Below, piece by piece: positions 17,284-26,298 of a stretch of 64,000 nt of DNA (positions are counted from its first letter, which is position 1; the number at the start of each line of letters is the position of its first letter). The notes beneath the pieces were generated by a model. That model worked only from the letters and a program-made list of their open reading frames with translations. It did no database searches and had not been told where the DNA came from. The stretch covers positions 6,377,501 to 6,441,500 of the forward strand of contig NZ_CP034346.1 in the NCBI RefSeq assembly GCF_003991425.1. Reading direction: 5' to 3'. The position numbers and the translations under genes were made by a program. The DNA comes from Paenibacillus lutimineralis (lineage in GTDB: Bacteria; Bacillota; Bacilli; Paenibacillales; Paenibacillaceae).

Positions 17284-18165
17284 TCAATAACCTACTGTTT
17301 TCCTTAAAGTATGGATACTCTCCTGAAGAAACCTTTGGTTTTTTTCAATTCCTCTCTTTTTACACCAAACAACAGCACTGAACGCATCGTAAAAATCATA
17401 AAATGGCAGCACTGTGTCCAGAGCCAACATGGGTCGAATCGTCTGATATCCTTCTATGTAGGGTACCTTAGTTCTCGGATTGACTTCCCAAATGTATCGA
17501 TTGACTTTTGTAAAATCTATTTCAGAGGATCCACCACGGGCACTTTCAAAATCAATAATGCCTGTAACCTTGTTACCATTCACCAAAATGTTACCTGGCC
17601 TAAAATCCATATGGACAATGCATGGCCCATCGGGATTTGGTAGAGCAAAGAAAACTCCGTCAAAATGATGGATACATCTTTCATACAGTTCTGGATCGAG
17701 GATCTCTTTGCACGGCTCTCTCCACTTTTCAAAATTACTTTTGATATGTAGTCTCCAGTTACTTTGGTCAAATAACTTAAACCCATCGGTTGCATGATAA
17801 CCGAATCCTGGAGTCTTTACCTCATGGAGCATTGCATGATACACACCCATTTGAAAAGAAAGTTCCTCATCAATATCTTCTGTACAAGGCATACCTTCAA
17901 TCGCCGAAAGGAGCAAAGCTCCAGTTGTATTTTCATCTCCATACCAAATGTCCAATACCTTAGGAACAGGAATTACTCCCTTCAATGTTTCAAGTACCTG
18001 AAATTCACGAAATAGTTTATCTTTGTTAAATGGAATTTTTACATAAACGTTTTCTCCGCTAAAAAGAGTAAGTTTGTATACATCTGAACTAAATGACTCT
18101 GGAACATCCTCTATACTCGAGACGTTCAACTTTAGCTTTTCTATAACGTCAAGAATGGAACTCAT
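17284..18165 (-). CDS. Aminoglycoside phosphotransferase (APH)-family kinase
   Basis: 293 residues. Catalytic loop C-I-V-H-M-D-F-R-P-G-N-I-L near 185 and metal-binding G-I-I-D-F-E near 208, both intact. The family phosphorylates aminoglycosides, macrolides, choline or other hydroxyl compounds with ATP; the substrate cannot be told from sequence. Single-gene block between att-like copies 5 and 6. GGAGGTACAAC leads into the ATG. Confidence 0.82.
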   Translation of the reverse strand: MSSILDVIEKLKLNVSSIEDVPESFSSDVYKLTLFSGENVYVKIPFNKDKLFREFQVLETLKGVIPVPKVLDIWYGDENTTGALLLSAIEGMPCTEDIDEELSFQMGVYHAMLHEVKTPGFGYHATDGFKLFDQSNWRLHIKSNFEKWREPCKEILDPELYERCIHHFDGVFFALPNPDGPCIVHMDFRPGNILVNGNKVTGIIDFESARGGSSEIDFTKVNRYIWEVNPRTKVPYIEGYQTIRPMLALDTVLPFYDFYDAFSAVVWCKKRGIEKNQRFLQESIHTLRKTVGY

Positions 18166-18444
18166 GTTGTACCTCCTGTTTTAGATAGCAAGTGATAATT
18201 CGATTCGTTTCTCCGAAAACCGAATCAAACCCAAAATCATGCATATATCATATTCTTGACCTAGTACCAAGCCCTTTTTTCAAGGGGTTATTTTCATTTT
18301 TAGGAGGAATGCAAGGATGAGGTTAATCAAGTCATAGCAGGACCTTGTCGTTCTACGTCGTTCTTCTCGTTGGCTAACGCTCACGACGATGAGGTAAAAC
18401 AATGGCTGAAAGAGCAGGTAGAAAAATGCTGACGGCTCCGACCT

Positions 18445-18680
18445 CTTTCACGGCGGAGACGTAGCCAGCGCCGTCCGCTGGGTGAACGAACTAGGCGAGC
18501 CTTTCCATTGTCAGTTAAACTGGCCCCTTAGTCAAGGACACTTTTAAAGAGCTAGCCGCAATCGAACGTAAGCTGAAATGCTGGATATTCAGAAGCAAAG
18601 GTACTGGAATTTGACGAGACGCTACGACAGTGTCTGGTCGTCGCTGCCCCCCACCGACAAGGTGGACGGGGCTTTTTCTT
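18445..18680 (+). pseudogene. Unassigned coding relic and terminator
   Basis: A + frame reads D-G-S-D-L-F-H-G-G-D-V-A-S-A-V-R-W-V-N-E, then L-G-E-P-F-H and stops at about 18546. A preceding out-of-frame piece reads L-A-N-A-H-D-D-E-V-K-Q-W-L-K-E-Q. It ends in a terminator-like stem (GCCCC..ACC-loop-GGT..GGGGC then a T-run, 18647-18676). It looks like a degraded gene with a frameshift; family not recognised. The rest of 18166-19026 holds only att copy 6. Confidence 0.35.
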
Positions 18681-18788
18681 TGTAACAAACACAAGTATCC
18701 CTCTCCCTTCACGATCGTAATCTAGAACAGCTCGAAACCTACACACATATACAAACTCATTCCCCGCAAGGAATTCCACAAAAAAAAA

Positions 18789-18838
18789 CTTGCCCTTATT
18801 TATGGTACGGTTCAGCTTAACGGGGGCATCGGCGAAAA
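18789..18838 (+). repeat. att-like repeat, copy 6 (type B end)
   Basis: TTGCCCTTATTTATGGTACG, then GTTCAGCTTAACGGGGGCAT and CGGCGAAAAAT. Shares its end type with copies 3, 15 and 17. Confidence 0.75.
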
Positions 18839-19026
18839 ATTCGCCGCGACGCCTAACCGCTAACCTTCTTCTTAATAAGCATTCGGGTAGAGTTGGAATG
18901 AAGTATAGATTTTCGGGAAGCAGACAGGGTTTTCTGATTTGAATCTTTTACTTGTAGGTGGTCGATTCGAAGTCACAATTATTTTATAATCATTATGTAG
19001 AACAATTATATTAGGGTGAAAAATTT

Positions 19027-19407
19027 ATGAAGAGTCAATTAAGAAATATTACCATTGATAGCCAGGCATTTGTTTATTGGTATTCGGGTGGGAAAAGTTT
19101 CACATTAAATATTTCTCCAAAGGAAAACAAAAATATCAAAATCACACTTATTTTCGAATCCAATCCACCAGATGAAGATCCTCTTACATTCTGGGCTTTT
19201 TACAATATTACAACACAAAAAAATGATTTAGAAACAACAATACACCTAGGCAAGCCAAAACATATAGCTGAGATTATTTCATATCTAATGAAACAAAGAA
19301 AAGAATTATTTACAGAAGGACAGCCTCATATTTTAAATAATGCATGGGATTTATTAATGGAAATGGGATATTCAAATTTTAATCCGGTTTGGGTTGGCGA
19401 ATGGTAG
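19027..19407 (+). CDS. Hypothetical protein (126 residues)
   Basis: AT-rich gene with AGGGTG about 8 bases before the ATG. The protein starts M-K-S-Q-L-R-N-I-T-I-D and carries mixed alpha/beta predicted structure with no TM segment or signal. I do not recognise the family; the base composition is unlike nfo or rlmH, which suggests a separate origin. Its last 27 codons overlap the convergent minus-strand frame 19326-19634. Confidence 0.6.
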   Translation: MKSQLRNITIDSQAFVYWYSGGKSFTLNISPKENKNIKITLIFESNPPDEDPLTFWAFYNITTQKNDLETTIHLGKPKHIAEIISYLMKQRKELFTEGQPHILNNAWDLLMEMGYSNFNPVWVGEW

Positions 19408-19634
19408 TACATCGTCAGGAACGATGGATTTTTAGGGACGTCTGCATAAGTATCCCACGTTCCTTCAATATGTCTTGTTATCCTTACTAACACAGTCCAT
19501 GTATCCCCATAAAATGTCTTATCCTTGATTTCGCCATAGTTTACAACTATATCACGCATCCATTCGCTTACTGGAAATTGGCTGGGATCTTTTTCCCATT
19601 TAATAAAGGCTTTTATAAACCTTCTGTTGTCCAC
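19326..19634 (-). CDS. Hypothetical protein (102 residues), probably 3'-truncated
   Basis: GTG start with GGGGGG about 6 bases upstream; begins M-D-N-R-R-F-I-K-A-F-I-K-W-E-K-D. The first 75 residues look like a real protein (W-T-V-L-V-R-I-T-R-H-I-E-G-T-W-D). The last 27 lie opposite the convergent gene and may be read-through after loss of the original 3' end. Family unknown. Confidence 0.5.
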   Translation of the reverse strand: MDNRRFIKAFIKWEKDPSQFPVSEWMRDIVVNYGEIKDKTFYGDTWTVLVRITRHIEGTWDTYADVPKNPSFLTMYYHSPTQTGLKFEYPISINKSHALFKI

Positions 19635-19678
19635 GGCAATCCCCCCTGTTTAGAGAAAGGTATAAGTTGCTTAATCAC

Positions 19679-19837
19679 TTACTTCGCCTTCAGGATTTTT
19701 TCATCGCCTATCAATCCAAAGTGGTTTTTCAATTTTTCTAAGCCACTCAGGTTTATAGACACTCTATCATTAACAAGGTCACTGTAAACCTCGAAAATAA
19801 TCCCGGCGAAAGAAGCGTTAAAGACATTGAACTGTTC
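19679..19837 (-). pseudogene. C-terminal coding relic
   Basis: A minus frame reads S-V-K-E-Q-F-N-V-F-N-A-S-F-A-G-I-I-F-E-V, then I-N-L-S-G-L-E-K-L-K and ends D-E-K-I-L-K-A-K-stop. Protein-like, preceded directly by an in-frame stop near att copy 7. Unrecognised. Confidence 0.35.
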
Positions 19838-19864
19838 TTTGACGCTTCAATTAACGACGACTTT

Positions 19865-19912
19865 ATGCTTACTTATGATACGGTTCACCGCGATGGCTAA
19901 AGGGCAAGTTTT
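19865..19912 (+). repeat. att-like repeat, copy 7 (type C-like end)
   Basis: CTTACTTATGATACGGTTC, then ACCGCGATGGCTAAAGGGCA and AGTTTTTTT. The sequence from here to 20184 shows no supportable gene. Confidence 0.7.
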
Positions 19913-20184
19913 TTTAAAATTTTTGATTGCATTCATAATATAAGTTGAATCAAAGTTCTTAGCAAACCTTGGCAAGGAAACCAAACCATTTGTCGAATTC
20001 AAAAAGAATTCCGGTTGTTGACGAAGACAAGGATACCTTGAAGCAGTGCTTTTTTCATTATCAAGTAAAGACGTGCCTAATTTGATTGTGGCTGCGCATA
20101 TATAATGAAAAACATGCCTGATCCGGCATTTCTCCGGTGGTGAGCGGCGTTGCCATGAGAAGAGTGGTTTCTTTGTATTGTATT

Positions 20185-21114
20185 TCAAAAATATGCTTTT
20201 ATTGAATCATTGAGCCGTCTCTTCATTTCATTGCGCACATGCTCAGGTTCAATGCATTGGCATTTATCTCCGAAGCTCATTAGGATTCCGTAACCATAAT
20301 CATCTTCAATAAAATCAAAATATGCATAGAATTTGCCATTACCAAGGGGAGTAATGTTCTCTTCTCCGCAATAATCCAACATCCGGTCGAGGATAGAATG
20401 GTCAAGCTGCAATTTTATTTTTTGCATTTTCCTGGACATGGTATCTGTAAACTCTGAAAAAGCCGGGGGAATCACACGCATGGTAAAACGGTCTTCTGTT
20501 CTCTCCAGTTCAGATATGCGGGATAGCTTAAATACCCGAAATTGCTGCCGGTTCAAACAATACCCCTGCACGTACCAATGATTTTCTTTCAATAATAGAC
20601 GATGAGGTTCCAGGGTCCGCATGACCTTGTCTCCTTTAGCGCTTAGATACATAAAAGACAGTATGCTGCAATGCTCCAAGGCTGTTCGAATCACTTCAAC
20701 TTTGGTCTGCAGATCATTGCTGCCCAGCCAAGCGGATAAGTCAAAAGAGATTTGGTTGGCTTTCAGCGTAATTTCATGCTGTTTATCCTCCGGGATAAAG
20801 CTTTTTACTTTGGCCAGGGTAGCAGTGGTTTCCTCACCGGATAATGTATTGGATATAAAGCCAAGCCCCATCAGCATAGCGGTAATGTCCTTGACGGTAA
20901 AAAAACCTTTTTCTATCTTATACTCATTCATGATCCCAATTCCCCCACCTACACCGGAGCTGGTCACAATCGGGATACCTGCTTGATTAATTGTTTCAAT
21001 GTCACGATAAATGGTTCTCAGAGAAACCTCGAACAGCTCAGCCAACTCTTTCCCGCTCATCTTTTCTCTTTGCAAGAGCAGCATAATGATGGCGATCATT
21101 CGTTCCAGCTTCAT
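20185..21114 (-). CDS. YafY-type transcriptional regulator with WYL domain
   Basis: 309 residues. N-terminal HTH_11 (S-G-K-E-L-A-E-L-F-E-V-S-L-R-T-I-Y-R-D) and a WYL sensor domain in the second half (E-P-H-R-L-L-L-K-E-N-H-W-Y-V-Q-G-Y near 205), then a WCX-like C-terminal extension. I take the second ATG (21114), which is spaced 6 bases from GGGGG; the first touches it. Divergent from the PNPOx-like gene, which is its likely target. Confidence 0.85.
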   Translation of the reverse strand: MKLERMIAIIMLLLQREKMSGKELAELFEVSLRTIYRDIETINQAGIPIVTSSGVGGGIGIMNEYKIEKGFFTVKDITAMLMGLGFISNTLSGEETTATLAKVKSFIPEDKQHEITLKANQISFDLSAWLGSNDLQTKVEVIRTALEHCSILSFMYLSAKGDKVMRTLEPHRLLLKENHWYVQGYCLNRQQFRVFKLSRISELERTEDRFTMRVIPPAFSEFTDTMSRKMQKIKLQLDHSILDRMLDYCGEENITPLGNGKFYAYFDFIEDDYGYGILMSFGDKCQCIEPEHVRNEMKRRLNDSIKAYF

Positions 21115-21144
21115 AATCATCCCCCTGAAATTTATGTGCTATGA

Positions 21145-21163
21145 CTGACATAAAAGCTGTCAG
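21145..21163. promoter_or_regulatory. Inverted repeat in the WYL/PNPOx divergent region
   Basis: CTGACA-N7-TGTCAG lies just upstream of a TATACT -10 candidate (21175-21180) for the rightward gene; plausible operator of the WYL regulator. Confidence 0.4.
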
Positions 21164-21211
21164 CGATACATTGCTATACTAAGTTTATCAAATGCTAAGG
21201 AGGAAATATAA

Positions 21212-21646
21212 GTGGATTATAAGAACGAATTTTACCACACATTAGACAAGACCAACGAAATTGCTCTGGCAACTTCAGTAGCAGGCATACCCAATGTTAG
21301 GATTGTCAACTTCTGCTACGATGCTAGCAAGCCTGGAATCCTGTATTTTGCGACAGATAGGGAGAATCAGAAGGTGGCTGAGTTTGCGCAAAATAACAAT
21401 GTTGCCTTCACAACCGTCCCCTCTGACGGTTCTTCCGTGCCGCATGCGCGCTCCAATCATGCAGTTGTACATAAGAGCCGGTATACCATAGAAGAGATCA
21501 AGGACCTGTTTCTCCAAAAAATTCCCGGATATGATGAGACGCTCGCAGCCATTGGCGACACATTGGATGTTTTTGAAATTCACATCAAGGATGTTTTTGT
21601 CATCGTGGATTATGAGACTGCCGGACCGGTTTCTTTTGAGGTATAG
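21212..21646 (+). CDS. Pyridoxamine 5'-phosphate oxidase-like flavin/F420-type protein
   Basis: 144 residues; GTG start with AAGGAGG 8 bases upstream. Split beta-barrel fold: N-terminal helix, A-L-A-T-S-V-A-G-I-P-N-V-R-I-V, F-A-T-D-R-E-N-Q-K-V near 50, V-A-F-T-T-V-P near 68. Members bind FMN, haem or F420 and reduce small molecules. It shares a divergent promoter with a WYL regulator, a common regulator-PNPOx pairing in Firmicutes. Substrate unknown. Confidence 0.8.
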   Translation: MDYKNEFYHTLDKTNEIALATSVAGIPNVRIVNFCYDASKPGILYFATDRENQKVAEFAQNNNVAFTTVPSDGSSVPHARSNHAVVHKSRYTIEEIKDLFLQKIPGYDETLAAIGDTLDVFEIHIKDVFVIVDYETAGPVSFEV

Positions 21647-21807
21647 CACTACCAGAAATTCAGCATTCGACTTTTGTTATCGCAGTGTATACGGACTCAA
21701 GATAATACTCTGTTGCCTCGGAAACATCGGGACCACCAGCCTTTGATTGGATGATCTGATTATACCGAAAAAAAAGAAACAGCCTCCTCTAAAAAATAGG
21801 AAGCTGA

Positions 21808-21853
21808 TTGCCGTTACTTATGGTACGGTTCTCCGTGCTGTCTGTAACGGCAA
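21808..21853 (+). repeat. att-like repeat, copy 8 (type C end, arms covary)
   Basis: TTGCCGTTAC ... GTAACGGCAA: the outer arms differ from the family consensus (CGCCCTAC) yet remain perfectly complementary. The core keeps ACTTATGGTACGGTTC. Confidence 0.8.
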
Positions 21854-21871
21854 GTTTTTATGCTGTAGCTA

Positions 21872-21900
21872 TTGTTGCAAACGAATCACCGTTATATAAT
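21872..21900 (+). promoter_or_regulatory. Promoter of the AAC(3) transcript
   Basis: TTGTTG (21872-21877), 17-base spacer, TATAAT (21895-21900). It starts a transcript with about 95 bases of leader before the acetyltransferase ATG. It lies just inside att-like copy 8, so the block brings its own promoter. Confidence 0.65.
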
Positions 21901-21927
21901 GTAAGAAACATTTGAAGGGCACTGCTT

Positions 21928-21980
21928 CCCTAGCCACGCTAGTGACAACCCCGCTACTTATAGCGGGGTTGTTTTATTTT
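21928..21980 (+). terminator. Leader terminator / attenuator before the AAC(3) gene
   Basis: Within the leader a small stem CTAGC-cac-GCTAG is followed by a strong terminator ACAACCCCGC-loop-GCGGGGTTGT with a T-rich tail, ending only about 6 bases before the ribosome binding site GGCGGAGG. Transcripts from the promoter at 21872 must read through it to reach the gene. An open frame from a TTG at about 21912 runs through the hairpin and stops 5 bases before the gene ATG, so ribosome-dependent attenuation is conceivable. Confidence 0.6.
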
Positions 21981-22000
21981 AAAGAAAGGCGGAGGTAAAC

Positions 22001-22804
22001 ATGACTGAACCAATAGAAACAAGAGCCATCTTCACGAAAGAAGATCTAATCCACACATTTAAAAACTGCGGATTAACAGAAGGTCAACACATCTTCGTAC
22101 ATACTTCGCTCAGCAAACTTGGTTTTGTTGTAGGCGGACCCGAAACCTTAATCAGGTCCCTTCTTGAAGTTGTCGGTGAAGAAGGGACCTTGATGATGCC
22201 GTCCCAGACATGGAAGAATCTTGATCCTTCAACGGGAGTCCACTGGGAAGCACCTATGGAATGGTGGCCGATAATTCGCGAAAACTGGCCTGCCTATGAT
22301 AAAGAAATAACCCCTGCGATCGGTATGGGTGTCGTGGCTGAAATGTTCCGCAAGTGGCCGGGGGCCAAAAGGTCGGATCACCCAGCACGATCAATTGCCG
22401 CATTAGGCAAACATGCGGAATATCTAACTAAGAACCATGATTTATGCAACATTTTCGGCAAGAACTCCCCATTAGATAAATTATATCATCTAAATGGTTA
22501 TGTACTCTTAATAGGCGTCGGCTATGATAAAAATACGTCGCTGCACCTGGCTGAAACTATAGCAACTTTCCCTGGCAAGAAGTTTGTCCATGAAAGTAGT
22601 GCAATTATGGAGGAGGGAACTCGAAAATGGGTGACTTACGAAACCCAGGCTGTCGACGACGGAGATTTTGTCCGTTTGGGGGACGAATATGATAAAGAAA
22701 TGAATATCAAGATTCATAGAGTCGGAAACGCCGAAGTCCGATTTCTGGAGCAACGGCCGCTGGTAGATTGGGCTGCTGCATGGATGGAAAGAAACAGGGT
22801 GTAG
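22001..22804 (+). CDS. AAC(3)-family aminoglycoside N-acetyltransferase
   Basis: 267 residues, full length. It transfers acetyl from acetyl-CoA to the 3-amino group of the 2-deoxystreptamine ring in aminoglycosides (family knowledge). Key features: H-T-S-L-S-K-L-G near 35, L-M-M-P-S-Q-T near 65, and R-S-D-H-P-A-R-S near 125-132, where the active-site His resides. ATG preceded by GGAGG. Possible resistance cargo in a one-gene block; antibiotic specificity cannot be read from the sequence, and related proteins (YokD-type) may not confer resistance. Upstream leader terminator suggests conditional expression. Confidence 0.85.
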   Translation: MTEPIETRAIFTKEDLIHTFKNCGLTEGQHIFVHTSLSKLGFVVGGPETLIRSLLEVVGEEGTLMMPSQTWKNLDPSTGVHWEAPMEWWPIIRENWPAYDKEITPAIGMGVVAEMFRKWPGAKRSDHPARSIAALGKHAEYLTKNHDLCNIFGKNSPLDKLYHLNGYVLLIGVGYDKNTSLHLAETIATFPGKKFVHESSAIMEEGTRKWVTYETQAVDDGDFVRLGDEYDKEMNIKIHRVGNAEVRFLEQRPLVDWAAAWMERNRV

Positions 22805-22866
22805 ATACTTTAACGACAACAAGTTGCAACCCCCCTATAACTTGTTCCCTGCCTCGCCTGAATTAC

Positions 22867-22939
22867 TTGCTGCTACTTATGATACGGTTCACCGTATCAC
22901 TCGTACAGCGAAATTAATGGGCGCCCGATCAGGCGCCCT
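22867..22939 (+). repeat. att-like repeat, copy 9 (type A end)
   Basis: TGCTACTTATGATACGGTTC, then ACCGTATCACTCGTACAGCG and the hairpin GGGCGCCCgatcaGGCGCCC. Confidence 0.85.
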
Positions 22940-23005
22940 AATTATTTTCATTTTTACTTTAATCGCTCAATTACGAAAGCCAGTTTTCAGAAATATCTTA
23001 AGCTG

Positions 23006-23032
23006 AAGGGCACCCAGTTAGGTGCCCTTTTT
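23006..23032 (+). terminator. Intrinsic terminator
   Basis: AAGGGCACC-cagtta-GGTGCCCTTTTT. Same stem sequence as the hairpin that closes several type A cassette ends, here without an att core. Confidence 0.7.
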
Positions 23033-23068
23033 GGAATGAGGTTCCGTACGGTGATCTGTGAGAATGAT

Positions 23069-25390
23069 CTATTCTGTAATCAAACTATAAGCTGTTATTC
23101 CCTTGATCCTACGCGACACTAACATCGATACGAGACAGGCAATTACAATAAGACCGATACAAAGCACAATGACAAGAGGAATATTCACAATGAATTGCAC
23201 GTTGTATATCCCAGCGCCTGATAGCAGCAGTGTAAGTACAGGGTTGGTACACAGGCTGCCTAGCACCCCCCCGATCAATACACCCGCGATCACAACTGGA
23301 ACAAAGCTCAGTGCAATTTGGGTCATAATCTGAAGAGTGGTGTACCCTGTAGCTTTTAATATCCCAAATTCCCTCTTGCGCTTGAGAATCATCGTTTTGA
23401 TGACGAGGTATAGGATCAGAGCGACGACTAGCACGGTTATCGTAAGAATGATCACCATAACGGATAACACGGCTGAGATATAAACACTGCTTTGGCTAGC
23501 TAACATCTCATCTACATCCGTTATATCCTTTATCAAATTTCCATACGTTGCTTTGAAGTCTCGGATAAAGTCGGCATTATCTACATCCTTTAGATAAACA
23601 TGTATGATTGTACCTTTATAGTCGGGGATTAGTTGCTGTACACCAGGTAAAGTTAAAGATGTAATCTTCCCCATATAGTTTAAAGACTGGTTTAGCCCGG
23701 TAATTAAGAAAAGACGGGATACATCGTCCATTTCCACCTTAACTGTATCGCCGATATTTTTATGAAACAGCTTTGCCATCGCCCCTGAAATTGCAATTTC
23801 GTTGTCGTATTGCGGATATCGACCTTTATAGACCGCATTATTATTGAGCTTACTGTAATCATCCGATATATTCATATACGAGCTTTGTCCATCAATTGTC
23901 GCTGTAATAACATCCAGTAAAGCAATCTTGGACACACCATCTATTTGTTCAATATCCGCGAGCAATTTGTCGCTATCGACGTCGTGATTAGACTGAATAA
24001 CTACATTAGACGTCTCCGAACCAACTAGATGAATAAATGCAGTTTTATTTACTGCAACGTTGTAATATAGCACGATGGAGAAGATGGATGCAAAGGTGAT
24101 TGCTGCAATGATAATGGCAATCATGATGTTCTGCTTATTATTCGTGATCATCGTTTTGCAAGCGAGCACGAAATGGAGTCCACCCTTGGCCTTCTCTAAC
24201 GGGAAAAGATTCTTTTTAAAACTGTGAGTCATGATACCTCCCCTCAGCGCTGCAACGGGATGAAGTTTTCTGATGCGTGAGGAGGAGAGCAATGCCACCA
24301 TCAGCACCAAAACAACAACAACCAGGATACTAACAAGATTAATCGCTATGTCGAAGCTCTGGGACCACAGCAGTCCGGCTAAAGAGGAAATAATTCCGCC
24401 GAACACGGGCATTACGATATAAGAGATTAAGACTCCTATGACACCAGCAGAAAGCGCGATCAGCATAAACTGTAATACCATGGATGCGATGATCTGCCAG
24501 CTGGTATAGCCAACCGCTTTAAGGACGCCGATATTCACCATGCCATCGTCGATACTGTTGGTCACACGGAACTTGATGACGATCAAGGACACAAGTACAA
24601 TCACTGCCGCAAACGCAACCAGAATCATGGCGACAATATTGACCGTCATCGTGTTGACACTTTTCATCATCGCGATGTCAGCCCCCCAATGCGGATTCGA
24701 AAATTGTTTATTGTAGTCGTTAAGCAGCTCAGCCGATTGTGTACTGTCCGTAAGGCTCGCGGACATAAGGATGCCGTCCGCAGTCTTACCCAGCTTATCG
24801 GACAACTGATGATAGGCTGCATCTGGTAAAAGGAATTTCATCATGCCAGTATTGTTCGTACCCATCATGGTTGCCTCAAAAAATCCAGCGATTCGATAGC
24901 TGTAGTCCTTATCCTGGTAGTTGATTGTGAAATTGTCACCCAGCTGGTAGCCACCGCTTGTTTTAAAGCTGTAAGGAACATATATATCTTGGTTATTGAT
25001 CGAATCCAGCTTTTCAATTAGCTTCATTGGTGAAAACTTTCGGCTTGCATCCACATTGAGTATCGCGGCGCCAAGAGACAAATCGCTATCACCATATCGG
25101 AACTTGGCCGTGTTCATTAGAATGATTTGTTTCGTTTCTGTTTCTCTCACGCCAGAATAGTTCCTAAGGAAATCTCCATAGTGTTGTTTATATTCAGAGC
25201 TGTTCATAATAATGCTCACATGCGCATCATGCAGTTCTTCAACCTTATCATCATAAAAGGTATTCATTTTGGAAATAACCGTCATTCCTACGTTGAGCAG
25301 TAGCGCGGCAACGAATATTAAAATAAACAGAGAGATCGCCGCACCTCTGCCTTTTTTGATGTTGGCCAAGGCAAGATTAACGATTTTCAT
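23069..25390 (-). CDS. ABC transporter permease with two FtsX domains
   Basis: 773 residues from the ATG at 25390, which directly follows the stop of the ATPase gene; GGGGTGG supplies the binding site. One TM at the N-terminus, a large extracellular domain, a first FtsX block near 250-390, a central TM, a second extracellular domain and a second FtsX block near 660-770. This MacB/LolC-type mechanotransmission architecture exports or detaches lipids and peptides, or senses antimicrobial peptides. The adjacent two-component system suggests an inducible resistance or envelope-stress module. Confidence 0.85.
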   Translation of the reverse strand: MKIVNLALANIKKGRGAAISLFILIFVAALLLNVGMTVISKMNTFYDDKVEELHDAHVSIIMNSSEYKQHYGDFLRNYSGVRETETKQIILMNTAKFRYGDSDLSLGAAILNVDASRKFSPMKLIEKLDSINNQDIYVPYSFKTSGGYQLGDNFTINYQDKDYSYRIAGFFEATMMGTNNTGMMKFLLPDAAYHQLSDKLGKTADGILMSASLTDSTQSAELLNDYNKQFSNPHWGADIAMMKSVNTMTVNIVAMILVAFAAVIVLVSLIVIKFRVTNSIDDGMVNIGVLKAVGYTSWQIIASMVLQFMLIALSAGVIGVLISYIVMPVFGGIISSLAGLLWSQSFDIAINLVSILVVVVLVLMVALLSSSRIRKLHPVAALRGGIMTHSFKKNLFPLEKAKGGLHFVLACKTMITNNKQNIMIAIIIAAITFASIFSIVLYYNVAVNKTAFIHLVGSETSNVVIQSNHDVDSDKLLADIEQIDGVSKIALLDVITATIDGQSSYMNISDDYSKLNNNAVYKGRYPQYDNEIAISGAMAKLFHKNIGDTVKVEMDDVSRLFLITGLNQSLNYMGKITSLTLPGVQQLIPDYKGTIIHVYLKDVDNADFIRDFKATYGNLIKDITDVDEMLASQSSVYISAVLSVMVIILTITVLVVALILYLVIKTMILKRKREFGILKATGYTTLQIMTQIALSFVPVVIAGVLIGGVLGSLCTNPVLTLLLSGAGIYNVQFIVNIPLVIVLCIGLIVIACLVSMLVSRRIKGITAYSLITE

Positions 25391-25391
25391 C

Positions 25392-26153
25392 TTACCACCC
25401 CATTTCAGCAAGAAATGCGTTTAACTTTTCATACCGTTCACGGTTGTGATCCACATGGTAGGCACCTAGCTTTAGGTCTCCGTAAATAACGCCATCACGC
25501 AGATAGAGCACTCTGTTTCCCCGCAAAGCGGTTTTGATGTCATGTGTAACCATCACAATACTCTGTCCATTGTGGTTAACTTCGGTCATCACATCTAGCA
25601 CGCTATCACTTGCAGCGGAGTTGAGTGCACCGGTTGGCTCGTCAGCGAAAACAATGTTCGGACTATTGATCAATGCGCGTACGATGCCTGCCCGCTGTGC
25701 TTCACCACCTGAAAGCTGGGAGGGGAATTTCCCCCATGAAGCTTCGTATAATCCAACTTGTGCAAGCAACTGTTTTGCTTTTGACACGATAGCGAGCTTG
25801 TTTTTACTCACCAACAAGCCACTTGCCAGCACATTATCTAATACACTCATGTTGTCCAATAAATAGATCTGTTGGAAAACAAACCCGCAATTATATCTTC
25901 TAAAAACCGCAAGCTGATCATTATTCAGCTTGGAGATGTTCTGCTTCTCAAAGTTGATTTCACCCAAGGTAGGTTTATCCATACCAGATAGCGCATAGAG
26001 CAGGGTGGATTTCCCCGAACCTGAGCTGCCCATAATAACCGTAAAGTCCCCCTCCATAAGACTGATATCTAGATTTTTCAGTACATGCTGCTGGATTCCA
26101 CCGCTTGAAAAAGATTTACATAATTTTTCCGTTCTTAATATCACGTTTTGCAT
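25392..26153 (-). CDS. ABC transporter ATP-binding protein (MacB/LolD type)
   Basis: 253 residues. Walker [10 protein letters not shown] near 43, signature L-S-G-G-E-A-Q-R near 147, Walker B V-F-A-D-E-P-T-G and the H-loop M-V-T-H-D. Energises the FtsX-type permease encoded immediately downstream. Confidence 0.92.
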   Translation of the reverse strand: MQNVILRTEKLCKSFSSGGIQQHVLKNLDISLMEGDFTVIMGSSGSGKSTLLYALSGMDKPTLGEINFEKQNISKLNNDQLAVFRRYNCGFVFQQIYLLDNMSVLDNVLASGLLVSKNKLAIVSKAKQLLAQVGLYEASWGKFPSQLSGGEAQRAGIVRALINSPNIVFADEPTGALNSAASDSVLDVMTEVNHNGQSIVMVTHDIKTALRGNRVLYLRDGVIYGDLKLGAYHVDHNRERYEKLNAFLAEMGW

Positions 26154-26211
26154 GAATTAGCCACCCTTTATTAACGTATTTGAAGTTTCATCTATTCGGC
26201 TCTAATACAAA

Positions 26212-26239
26212 TAAGACTGTAAAGTAGATTACAGTCTTA
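26212..26239. promoter_or_regulatory. 11-base inverted repeat between kinase and ABC genes
   Basis: TAAGACTGTAA-N6-TTACAGTCTTA. It lies 59 bases upstream of the ATPase start and 60 bases after the kinase stop. It can be a response-regulator site at the ABC promoter or a weak terminator of the two-component transcript; a T-rich tail on the minus strand is short. Confidence 0.5.
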
Positions 26240-26298
26240 TCATACAAGGACAATTCTTATTTAATCTTTGTTCAATCCTTAACTGTTTCTTAATTCGC

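Noticed and set aside
18515..18779. Two overlapping minus frames of 65 and 75 codons.
   Set aside because: They lie opposite a better + strand relic and a terminator, and lack ribosome binding sites.
19847..20188. A 113-codon minus frame after the WYL gene.
   Set aside because: Runs through att-like copy 7, has no ribosome binding site, and shows no protein-like pattern.
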